Below are positions 22,301 to 32,900 of a stretch of DNA of 34,282 nt, piece after piece. The DNA is from Haplosporangium gracile (Eukaryota > Mortierellomycota > Mortierellomycetes > Mortierellales > Mortierellaceae): positions 1,016 through 35,297 of the forward strand of contig JAAAUF010000408.1 in the NCBI GenBank assembly GCA_015499985.1. Reading direction: 5' to 3'. The notes under the pieces are model-generated. The model saw nothing but the letters and a program-made list of their open reading frames with translations. It was not told the origin of the DNA and did not search any database. Each line of letters starts with the position of its first letter. The first letter of the stretch is position 1. The position numbers were made by a program, and so were the translations under genes.

Positions 22301-25300
22301 GCCATAAGGAGCTGCAAGGTACTGGCAGGCTCACCCAGGGTGGGCAAGAACATTAGCAAAGCCTCAGTAATACGCGATGGGAGGGAAGGAGTGCCCAAAG
22401 CTTTGGCAACATCCTCAACTGTCGTGGTAGGTATCGACATGAAGGACTGTGCTTGCTGGACACGAGTACTGAAGGGGGTCGAAGCATCCGTCATGCCAGC
22501 AAGATGTCTCGCCTTCAACAACTCGCATTGGTGAGGCGAAAGACGGGCAGGCGTGTTAATGGAAAGGTTCCATGCCTGGGCGGTGTCGACCTGATTGAAG
22601 ATGCCGATGATGCCCTTGGACATGGTGAAAAGTCTGTCCGTCAGTAAATCGGGGCGCTCGGACATGACATAGTCCTTAACACTCGTGATATGAATCGCGG
22701 AGGGCGACATGGCCAAGAGCTGCTCCATCAGCGCCTCGAACTGTGCCTGGTCCTTCTTGCCGTTCTCAAGCACACAATCGCTAACACGGCGCTGAACCTC
22801 CTGGCTGAACATTGTCGAGCGTAAGCGGAGTTCACTGAAGCGCTGGAACCAGGGCAGATCCTTCTGGTGCTTGCGGAGCCAGTCATCATTGTATATGGCG
22901 ATGACGCGCTTGACATACTTTGCCGATTCGTTCAACAACTTGTCATCAGTACTCCAGTCTAGAATCTCATCATGGCCAAAGGTCTTCTTGGGAGCATTAG
23001 CCAAGATGACCAAGGCCTCGTCAAGGTACTTAACCAAGGTAGGGGAGTTCTTCCAGCGCCAGCCAAGACCGCGGACAAGAGTGGTACACAAGAACCTCCA
23101 AAGCTCCTTGCGGTGCTCCTTGAAGGTCGCCAGATCGTCGTCCTTGGCCTCGGGATCCAACAGAGTCTTGACCTGCAGCCAGCGAGAGTAATACGCATTG
23201 ATCAATCCCTGAACGTAGACCTCCTCTTGACCCTCGGAGACGAGGGTATTTCCCCAGGCACCACCTTCGGTCTTTTCTGCCTCGACCTCCTTGGCCAAGA
23301 TTTGACGACGACGGATCTCGGCCTCTTCGTTTCGCTCGTACTTGAAGCTCGAGTAGTTTGGTGCAGAGACAGTCAGGCTGTACTTCTCCAAAGCTGCGGT
23401 CTCACCAAGCTGGGAGAGCTTGCGCCTCCAGGGGACCTCGGTACCGAGATGGCAGAATGGGTGCGAGGGACGGTCGATGAACCGGTTCAATGCCTCGGAC
23501 GCGATCTTGTCCAAGAACTTTGTGATTCCAGAGACAGGCGAGACTGCAGCCGAGTTCTAATTTCATCACATTACATTAATTAATTAATGATCGCGTTTGC
23601 TTTGTATGATCACCTAACAAAAATTTGCCACCAAAATTAGCTGAGTTATCAAGCTCACATGATGACATACCTGGGCATCCATTGCGAGATACAAGGTAGC
23701 AAGCTCCTCGGCCTGCTCATCCGTCGCCTTGTCTAAGTATTGACGTGGAACTCGACCATCACGTGGCAACAGGAAGGGCGAAAGTATCATCAAGTTAGGC
23801 TGGATCTCATTTCGAATTCTATCAAATGCAATGTGTGGTGCAGACTATTAGTAAAATTGTGTCGGCAAGCAGCGAGAGGTAACATTCAAAAGTGCGTCAA
23901 AGAAGGCTTACTTAGGGACAAGCCACTTCATGGTGAGAATCCACTCGTTGACATCTCCACTCAGACGGGTTGCCTTGATGAGAGCAGTGATCCACTTGAG
24001 ACGATCCTCAAAGGCCGGCTTCAAAGTCTCCTTGCTAAGGGCGGAACGGACACTAGGGACACGGATGTCAACAAAGACAGCCCAGTCTGTAATCTGATCA
24101 CCCAAATCAATAGACCTGTCGTTCTTCTCCGCGAAGACCAAAGGATACACAAGTTTATGCCGTTGCTCGCTGTTGGTGCAAAGCTTCTCCAGCATAGGCA
24201 GGACGCTCAATCCCTTGTCCTTGATTAAAAGAGGCTTGAAGCTTGGTAGACCCACAATCCAGGTGACAACCTCCTCCCGCTGCCTGTCCGTCAAATGCGG
24301 CGCCAGCTTGCAAAAGTGGCTGATCCAAGCAGAATTGAGGCGGATGGGGGCCTTACCGGGACGGTTCAAGCAGCCGGCGACGCTGACTTGGTAGACTTTC
24401 TTGTTGTCCCAGGCTGGGACCGAGGTGAAAGGAAGCTCGACTTTGTCATCGGGGATCGCATAGACACTTGTGTCGCGAGGTGCGAGAATGTCGACCAGAT
24501 TCTCGATAATCGACTTGACGAGGTTGTCCTTGCGCATCTTGTGTTTAAAAATGACTTGGATCTGTTCAAAGACGTGCTGGCCAAGTGGAGGGAAGTCCTT
24601 GACAATCGATTTCCTGGGGGCATCCCATTCAGAGGGGGCCTGGTCGCCAATGATGGGTTTCAAAACAGTGTTGTACAGTCGCTGGTTGAAGGATTCGTCA
24701 TCCTTGACCTGAAATCGGATAGCCTTCATGGCAGTCGAAATGTTGAGGGTGATCAGCTCTCGCAGTGCATCGTAGAAGTAAGCGGTGGCGCCAGTGCGCT
24801 CCTTGTATGTAGAACTGCCCGTCAGACGGCGTGTCAAGTTGCTGACTCCGGAAGCGATAAAGTCAAGAATACCGTCCAAACGAGATGCCTGGGTACAGGG
24901 CTGGGTCGACTGAGTCTTGAACTCTTCGTGATCGATCATGGCCAAAGCTGCACGGGTGAGCCTATCAACGACGGCGCCACGGCAGTACGCAAAGAGCTTG
25001 GAATGAGGGAGAGCCTTGGTCTTGACCAACTCTCCGTCAGCAACCGAGATGAGGTTAAGCCAGTACTCCTCCAACAAGCTGCCCTCAGGGTCGTGGTGGC
25101 ACCAGAAACGACGGGCATTGCCATGGTCAATGACGGCCTTGGGAATGCTGACAGCATACTTATTGTCGGCTAAGGCTCTCCAAGAAGTGGCATGGAGAAT
25201 CTTTATGGTCCTCTTGGCGTCGTAGTGGAGGAATGCCACGAGGGAGCTTTCAATGAGAGAGGCAAGCTTGGGGGAGCGTGCCTCAGGCATGGCGCTGTCC

Positions 25301-26196
25301 CACACGTGAAGTGGAGGGTACTTTTCTTGAAGGGTCAGGGCGACATCCTTGATAGACTCGCCAGGCTCGCACAGGCCTGGCTTGGGCTGGTTGTTGACGT
25401 CCAACATCCATTTGTATTCGTTCCAAACACGCTCACGTTCAAACTCCTTGGCTTGCTCGAGGGCCTTTCGAAGTCGTGTTGTAACGGGGGCCTGGACCTC
25501 TACGATGATGGACTAATGTGAACGTTGAGAGAAGATAAACCAAAACTGTAAGTAATACTTGTGCTAGGCAGTAATTAGGTGTAGGAGCTTGTTCATGATG
25601 CATGAAAAAAGGAAACTTACCCCCTTGCGAGGCTTTCCAAGGATGTCGTTGATGAGGACCTTGCGCTTCCGCTTTGTCAATGCGGCGACAAGAGCGTCAC
25701 GGACAGCAGGAGCAGAGCCTCGAGAGGCAGCGAGGATATCCTCATCCGTGGCACAGGTCGCCAGACACTGAACCAGGCGCTTTCTTCCAACCTGGTAAGG
25801 ATGATTTAAAGAGGTAAGCAAGATGGCAATTGCACGGTCGCTACCCTTGTTGGCCAATACAGTGGCCAGAGTCAGGCCTGCATCGCGTTGTAGGTATCGA
25901 GAGGAGGCGTTGGTTTGAGGGAACAATAGTGTCTCGACATCAAACTCTGGGTTGGGGTTGCCTCCATCGGCGTTGAGGTCGGCCTCGTTCTGAGGAAGTC
26001 TTGGAACGGGGATGGACCGTACTGTGGGCTCGGTGGCAAGGAGTTGTTCAATCAAGGGGAGGAGGGACTCTCCATGGCCCAGGGCGAGATCACGGAGGTA
26101 ATTGGGGCGGTATTGGATACGACGGGAATGAAGGGCCTTGACCAAGTCCTTTTCGGTAGCAGGTAGAGAAAGAGGCGTGGGAGTCGGGGAAGCCAT
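19389..26196 (-). CDS. Giant helical-repeat protein of unknown function, 2125 residues
   Basis: Five exons, complement of 25621-26196, 23912-25512, 23671-23818, 20217-23556 and 19389-20101, join in phase to 2125 residues. The start is the ATG opening MASPTPTPLSLP. The N-terminal 190 residues look like HEAT/ARM-type paired helices (LPLIEQLLATEP; RDAGLTLATVLANKG; VRDALVAALTKRKRK). Helix-rich sequence with no membrane segment or catalytic motif continues throughout, suggesting an alpha-solenoid scaffold. The last 45 residues are almost entirely Asp/Glu with Asn and Lys. I do not recognise the family: the wording does not fit importins, Ecm29 or TOR-type proteins that I know. Codon use and splice sites resemble those of its neighbours, so nothing suggests transfer. 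The 20216 donor (GTTCGT) is weak but is the only in-phase choice. The stop codon lies within a GTAAGT, so a further 3' exon is formally possible. Confidence 0.85.
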
Positions 26197-26911
26197 TGGC
26201 TTGAATGTGAATTGGTAATGGAGGAGCAAGGACTGAGGATTCTGTTGTCAGGGTCCAGGTGAACACAAAAAGAGTTTTTTTTTTGTGTGTCTCTGAGGCT
26301 GTAGGAATATATACGGCGTGTGGTAATGGAGGACTAACTAAGAAAAAAAAGACGTTACAAAGGAAAGGGAATGAGTTCAAGAAAGGAGATGAAAGGAAGA
26401 GGGAGACAGAGGAAGGAGGAGGGAGAAGGGGAAGTAAAAAGAAAAACGTGAGAACAGGCTCTTTTATATGCAAAAGACAGGTCGGTGGCGGTGCGAGGAA
26501 TTATGCTATCGCCTCGACAGCAGTGGTAAAAGCTCCAATTGGTCTTCACCCTGAAGGACAGAAGGGGACAGAAGGGGACAGAAGGGGAAAAGCCGCGCCT
26601 CCAGTTTCCACACCAATTACCATCCTCACGTTGACAAGCAAGCATCGTCTTTGCTAGCTCGCCTAGGCAAAGACTGGCTCAGTCTGCGGTGACTAAAACG
26701 CGTTCACTGTTCTCTTCAAGCAGCCGCCTCCTCACCCTTCACCTGTTCCACAAGATTCAGACAGTGATAGGCTGCGCCTGCAACCTTTATTTCCATCGAC
26801 TACTGACGGAATTAATGATTTTCAAGAAGAAGGGAGACGACTGAAAAGTTGAATGATGTGCATGCAAAAGTTCCTGAACACACTTTTAATCATCTATACG
26901 CACATCATACA
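26197..26911. promoter_or_regulatory. Divergent promoter region, helical-repeat gene / TMEM234-like gene
   Basis: These 715 bases separate two divergent start codons (26196 minus, 26912 plus). The half next to the helical-repeat gene is purine-rich on the plus strand (26340-26460), which is pyrimidine-rich in that gene's transcript sense and fits a leader. A short 10-base repeat array is listed separately. No gene is seen. Confidence 0.6.
26553..26588. repeat. Tandem repeat GAAGGGGACA, about 3.5 copies
   Basis: Head-to-tail 10-base units (first copy lacking two G) lie near the middle of the divergent promoter region between the helical-repeat and TMEM234-like genes. Confidence 0.9.
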
Positions 26912-27696
26912 ATGCTCCCTGAAAACGCAATTGGTTTTATTCTCGGTAAGGATGACCATCTACCTGACGCTGCAGGCCGTCGGTGACACGAGCTTGTAGG
27001 GGTTCAGCTGAAGTTGTGCCGTGTGCTTTTTTGAACCAACTATAAAAATACCGCTTCTCACCCGTGCTCTATAACGGTTTCTCGTATCGTATTACAAGTT
27101 GCTCTCTGCTGGGGATTCACGAACCCTTTCATCAAGAACGGATCCAAGGGACTTGAGTCGATCAAGCGCGACTCCTGGATCCGTCAAGTCGCTGCCGAGT
27201 ACTGGTACCTCTTGACACGCTGGCAGGTACTGTTCTACGCGAAAAGGATGGGACCCAACAAATCTTGTTCACTCCTTTTTCATGCTGTCCATTGAGAGTC
27301 CGAACTAAGAGCCATTTTATGTCAATTTATTCAATTTGCTTTTAGTATGTTGTTCCACTTGTGCTCAACCTGTGCGGTTCCGTTGTCTATTACCATACCC
27401 TTGGCAAGGCTGACCTGTCTTTGGCTGTGCCGATTACCAACTCGCTCACTTTTATTTTCACTACCTTGGCTGGGATTCTCTTGGGCGAGAGTATCGGATC
27501 GCCTCGTAAGTTTTAGCATCTAGTACGCAGGATATGGACATGGTTGTCTCTTGGATGCTTACTTGTCCAAGTAAAAGCACGTACTAATTGTTTATATTTT
27601 TTATATTACTTGCTGCTTTATATACAACTAGGCTCCTGGTTGGGAATGACAATGGTGGTTCTTGGAGTTGGTCTTTGTGTACAGAGCAAGGCATAA
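26912..27696 (+). CDS. TMEM234: TMEM234-like small multipass membrane protein (drug/metabolite transporter fold)
   Basis: Four exons, 26912-26945, 27099-27226, 27346-27505 and 27632-27696, give 128 residues. The first exon encodes only 11 residues (MLPENAIGFIL) and ends in phase 1, matched by the next exon's VALCWGFTNPFIKNGSKG, the conserved TMEM234 opening. Then come LNLCGSVVYYHTLGKADLSL, AVPITNSLTFIFTTLAGILL, GESIGSP and a last membrane segment WLGMTMVVLGVGLCVQ. This gives about four transmembrane helices, the usual size for the family (human protein about 140 residues). TMEM234 proteins resemble half of an EamA/DMT transporter; their substrate and role are not established. The PPIL1 gene follows 163 bases downstream on the same strand. 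Confidence 0.88.
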
Positions 27697-27859
27697 TTCC
27701 TTACGGAAATAAACACAAGGGCGTTCTTCTTCACTGTCCTTTTATACGCGTTAGTGGCTTAGACAATCAGAAAAAAGTGGTGGCGGTTTTAGCAACCTTG
27801 CATGGTCGTTTTTCTCAAGTCAACAACTCAACTTCACACCAGCCTAGAACAACATCAGG

Positions 27860-28966
27860 ATGTCGACCGTCGTACTGGAAACCTCCATGGTAAACTACAG
27901 GAAACACAGGCGCAAAGGATGTCCATGTGTCGCTGCAGGAATGATTACAGACAAGCCTGGACTGTGCGAACCTAGGACTTATGTCAGATGTACTTTTTCT
28001 GAACCATTAGGGAGAGATCACCATTGAGCTCTACACAGAGCACGCACCAAAGACCTGCAAAAACTTTTTTGAACTGGTACGGATCAGCCATCATGGATAT
28101 GCATTGTTTGTGTCAACGGTTATCCAGTCGCTTGAGACTCAAGCTTAAGACTGCTACAACAGTGTACTGACGAACTGCCCTTTTTTTTGATACTCCACTT
28201 CGTTTTAGGCAAGGAAGGGTTACTACAATGGCGTCGTCGTAAGCAAAAGTGCTCACCACAGTGAAGCGGACATGTGTAAATCAGGATTTTTAGCAGCACA
28301 AAAGGAAACTGTACTTACAAACGAAATATTATCTTCTGTTGTCTTTGTATTCTTGTCTCCATTCCAACACGGTTATAGTTCCACCGCGTTATCCCCGACT
28401 TTATGATTCAAGGAGGGGATCCAACAGGCACTGGTCGAGGAGGCGCATCCATTTATGGGTAAGTTGGGTTGGGTCATGCCAGGTCGATACTATCGTTACA
28501 TAATGACAGCACGATCCAGAGGAACACATGTCTGACCAAATGAGGCCTTTTTTTAAAATAGTGACAAGTTCGCTGATGAATTCAACTCAGCTCTGAAGCA
28601 CACAGGAGCCGGCATCCTCAGCATGGCCAACTCTGGACCCAACACAAACGGATCACAGGCATGTTGACTTTTTTATGATTTTTTTGACACTCAGTCCAAC
28701 AGCGTTGTTGTTTTTCTTCTTCTGTGGTATGAGGAGCACACACGTTTGGCTCAAAGTGATCTCATAAGTGTTTGCTATGCCTTTGGTTTCAATTGATATA
28801 GTTTTTCATTACATTGGCGCCAACGCCATGGCTGGACAATAAGCACACCATCTTTGGGCGAGTCTCCGCTGGTATTAAGGTTGTGAACAGGATGGGACTT
28901 GTTGCTACAGATGCCAGTGACCGTCCCAAGGAAGCTGTCAAGATCATTCGTGCTCGAGTCGAATAA
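27860..28966 (+). CDS. PPIL1: PPIL1-type cyclophilin, spliceosomal peptidyl-prolyl isomerase
   Basis: Six exons, 27860-27889, 28011-28076, 28209-28238, 28379-28458, 28562-28658 and 28802-28966, give 155 residues. It is a single cyclophilin domain beginning [17 protein letters not shown], with [29 protein letters not shown] (catalytic Arg45), [20 protein letters not shown], and [13 protein letters not shown] (Trp111, His116 in the active-site pocket). Short length without targeting sequence and the LETSMG...HAPKTCKNF wording match PPIL1, which joins the activated spliceosome by binding SKIP/Prp45 and catalyses proline isomerisation. Two exons are only 30 bases long. The fifth intron uses a GC donor. 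Identification as a cyclophilin is near certain; the PPIL1 subgroup is likely. Confidence 0.93.
28659..28801 (+). other. GC-AG intron in the PPIL1 gene
   Basis: Exon 5 ends GGATCACAG and is followed by GCATGT rather than GT. The acceptor is GATATAG before TTTTTCATT. Using this GC donor joins GSQ to FFITLAP, the invariant cyclophilin sequence, exactly in phase. The donor otherwise fits the consensus (CAG before it, ATGT after), as is usual for GC-AG introns. No nearby GT gives the conserved protein. Confidence 0.88.
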
Positions 28967-29937
28967 ATCACCACAGGCATCCCGGCCTTGATCGAATTAC
29001 TCACTAATTAATTAAGCAAAAGCGGCGGGCGAGCAATGGGCCCACTCGACCTTCAATTGAGAATTGAAGAGAAGATATCCGGTGTCATGACTGTCTGCGC
29101 AGGTTGAGCACAACATCCTTCACCAAGAGACATGTGTCGAGTACCGAGTATGTCGAATTTCCTATCCAGTCTCCCTCGGTTATCGTCGGAGAATAGCAGC
29201 CAGATTGGCAGTTGAGCGATAAGAATAACCATAAAAACAACGTGGAAAATGAAATGAAGAGGAAGGAATGAAATGAAAAAAAGAGAGTTGGGTGGGCGGC
29301 GGAGAGATATTTCAGGGGGGCAATGTTCTCTTACTGTCATATGAAAAACAGTGAAGTATGCGGGACTTCATTTTCGACAGACTCTAGTCTACCTCTTGAG
29401 TCAAGTCGATCAACAAGACACAAACTGGGGTGGAGTGATTCCTTCTCTCTCTTTTCTTACCTTTTACTTTATTCTTTCTCGCTACTTTTACTTTCCCACC
29501 CGTCCTTTCCATCCCCACCGTTTTGTCATCCCCTGTCCACCTGCCACTTTTTTTTTTTTGCTATTATTCTTGCCTCCGACAACTTTGGTTCTCCCCCACC
29601 TTCGTCTCTCCCCTTCCAGCCAACGGCACTCGACCCCGCTCAACTTGACCCGGCTTCCGGAAACACATGGACCCTGTTTTCCCTTGGCCCATTCCATTCT
29701 CTTCAACAAAGTTCACTCCTTTAATCCGCCCGAGCTGTGCTTTAACACCTGTCCACGAAAACATTCTTTTTAATCATCTCCAAGCAATTTCGCTTTACCC
29801 AACTCGTTCCTTCCTCATTTCATTTTTCTCTTTCGTACCTTCCTTTCTTTCTTCCGACTTTCTGCTGGAATTGCATACAACCAGCTCGTGTCTTTGGACC
29901 TCCGCTCCTTCTCCTTCTCCTCAGCCCTCTGTGAAAT
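28967..29937. other. Intergenic region and pyrimidine-rich leader of the Zn2Cys6 gene
   Basis: About 970 bases between the PPIL1 stop and the Zn2Cys6 start. The part from 29430 to 29937 is strongly C/T-rich and is probably the leader of the regulator gene. A 95-codon minus-strand frame at 29053-29340 has one hydrophobic stretch but no recognizable domain; I do not call it a gene. Confidence 0.55.
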
Positions 29938-32900
29938 ATGGGCAAGAAGGCAGCAGCAGCCCCCGCTAGCAACAGGGACGAACGCCAGTCCTCAGAGTCA
30001 GGCGCCGACAACGACGACCACGACCACGACAATGAGCACGACCACGACCACGAACAAGATCATAATGGTGGCGACGAGGCGACACCTGTCAAGCGGAAGC
30101 GTCTCACACAGGCATGTGATCCCTGTCGCAAGAAAAAGATCAAATGCGGTATGTCCTTCTTTGCTTCATTCAGCAATAGCAGCATCCTGTCTTTCTCTCT
30201 TTCTTTTGCTGCGTTGCCACTGGAAACCGACTTTTTGCTCATGGTTGGTCATCGGGATTGCACAAAAAAGGATAACGGCTGCTGTCGTGAATACACACAA
30301 TCCACAAGGCTGTCAATTTCTTGTGGTGGGACACAATTACGCGCGATCGGCTCGCTAGAAAGAGCTGCTGGCGTGGTTCAATTGCCTGGGTAGATTAATG
30401 ATCGAGTGTGGTATGAAGACGAGCTAATATACGTAATGCTATGCCATCTCCTCCAACTTGTAGATGGCATTAAGCCGAGTTGCGCCAATTGCCTTAAGCT
30501 GAACGGCAATTGCACTTATCTCCCCAGCATGAAGAAGCGTGGCCCCCGCCAAGGATATATCGAACTCTTGGAGAAGCGATTAGATAAGATGGAGCAGCTG
30601 CTTCAACATGGATCTTCTGCGGTTGATCCGGAGCTCCTCGACTCAAAGTCACTCCTGAGCTCACACCTCCGTCCCGGTACAAGACGATCGTCGTCGCCTT
30701 CTGTTGATGAGGCTGAAAGGGAACCGAGGAAACAACCTGATCCGGAAGCACGCTATTTTGGAACGACCTCTGGATACACCAAACAACATACAGAGTACGA
30801 TAAGCAGAACGATCCGAGTAATGGCCTTGTTAGACCCAAGTACAGTTCAGAGTCAACATTGCTTCACAAGGAGCGCCCCAAGAAATCGCTCTACGGCATC
30901 AAGGACGAGGTCCCCCGAAAGGAGATCCTTGATCACCTTATTGAACTGTTCTTTGACTCGATCTACTTTCAGCTGCCCATCATCCACCCTGGAACATTCA
31001 TGAAGCAGTACAAGGAGGGGAAGGTCTCTCCCAACCTGCTGAATGCAATGTGCGCTGCGGTGGCTCGATTCTCGAATCATCCGGACGTTGTCACAACTCC
31101 GGCCTTCCTCGCAGGAGAGCCCTTTGCGACCAACATTCGAGCTGTTCTGGTGGATTCGATTGACGTTCCGACCGTCTCAAACGTCCAGGCGCTACTTTTA
31201 CTGTCGATGTACGAGTACGGAGCAGCAAGAGGTCCCAGAGCGTGGATGTTTGGTGGAATGGCCGTCCGTCAGGCGCAGGAGCTGGGTTTGAACCGAGAGG
31301 ACAGTAGCCCGGTGTTTTATCTGAAGGGAGATTGGGTGATGCGAGAGACGAGACGAAGGACGTTCTGGGCCTGCTTTATGCTAGATGTGTTGGCATCTTC
31401 ATCTTCAGGACGACCCAGGATGATGGATGAAAGAGACTGTGAGGTACTGCTGCCGAGTGAGGACCACGACTGGTACGAGGAGCGCCCTGTTGTCACGGAG
31501 ATGCTGGAGGAAGATCACGATTCGTCGTCCGGGACTGAACACGAACCATCTTCAAAACCTGCCAAAGAGAATCGGGAGAGCAAGGCAGCTGCTGGACACT
31601 CTCAACCTCCGAAGGACCCCTCTGATGAGACCAGCGCGGAGACGAAACGTCATGAGATTCCTGATTCTGAAGCCAAGACAGACGAAACCAACGCTCCCAA
31701 GGCCAAGAAGCAGGGGAACAGTCACGTCCTCAGTTCATTTGCGTATTTGATCCGAATCGTTGCAGTCCTCGGCAAGGTCTCTCAATACGTCAACCGACCT
31801 CGATCCAAAAAGTCAATACCTCCAAGTGAGCGAGATTCTGAATTCTCGCTGATCGACGCCGCCCTGACCGCCTGGCACAAGTCCATTCCTCCGCATCTAG
31901 CCTCCTCGCTGGAGAACGCCAAGATGGTCAAGGACAAGGGGGAGGGCTGCATTATTGTCTTTATGCATGTTATCTATCACACGTCTGTGGTGCTCCTCCA
32001 CCGACCCATCCTTGCTGCTGACAAGTCATCGCTGCCATTGGAGTCCACGTTTGTCGAGAATTCTGTCGCTCGATGTTCAGACGCTGCTAGCAAGGTGTCG
32101 GATGTGTTGGAGTTTGTTCAGTATTACAACTGCCCGCCTCGGATCTTCATCTCTGCCTTTTTTGCATACCCTGTCTTCACTACCGCGACCATGTGAGTCT
32201 CCTCTCCACATAAATGTGATATCAGCTGTTTGGTATCAAACGATTAATTTCACGCCACTAATTTTTTTCTCATTCTATGAAACTAGTCATATCACAAACG
32301 CGTTCGCGTCAGATGCGGCGGTGGCGTCAAGGGCTCGTAGGAGTCTGAGCATCCATGTCAAGATCTTGCAGACAATGAAGTCGTATTGGTCGATGGCAGA
32401 CAAGTTCTTCTACATTATTCGCGATTTGTACTCGATTCAGTCCAAGATCAGCTCCTCTGCTGCCGGTCTCGTCGCCCCTCAGGTGACAAGCAGTAGAACC
32501 CAGCCTGCACCGTTGACGTCCTCGAATGACAATGCTGATGGATCGAATGAGGCTGCAGGAGCAGGCTCAGAGGCAGGAATAATGTCGGAGGATGTAGGAC
32601 CGGACGGAGTCACCAAATTGGCGTCCATTAGCTCGTTCTTGAAGAGCGACTCTGGTCTGATTGCGTTGTGGAGACGAGCAACGGAGATGCAGGTTCTGGA
32701 CGAGGCCAAGCAGGAACAGCGACGGCTGTCCGCATCGGAGGAGTCTGTCAAGCGCCCCGTCACGCTGGAGAAGATGAAGGAGATCGATCCTCAGGACAAG
32801 GCCCTTCAGGAGCACCGTGAAAAGATGAATGCACTAGAAATTCAGGAAATCAATCAGGAGTTTGACCGACGCTGGCGATCCAAGTTGGAGCCACGAACCG

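Noticed and set aside
24295..25173. 292-codon plus-strand open frame within the giant gene
   Set aside because: Antisense shadow of exon 2 of the helical-repeat gene; no recognizable domain and no supporting splice or promoter signals.
26553..26588. Short tandem repeat considered as a CRISPR-like or satellite array
   Set aside because: Only about 3.5 units of 10 bases with no spacers; ordinary simple-sequence expansion in a eukaryotic promoter.
29053..29340. 95-codon minus-strand frame with a hydrophobic stretch
   Set aside because: It starts with a true ATG and has one possible membrane helix, but flanks are unlike a gene and no family is recognizable; left as an open question.
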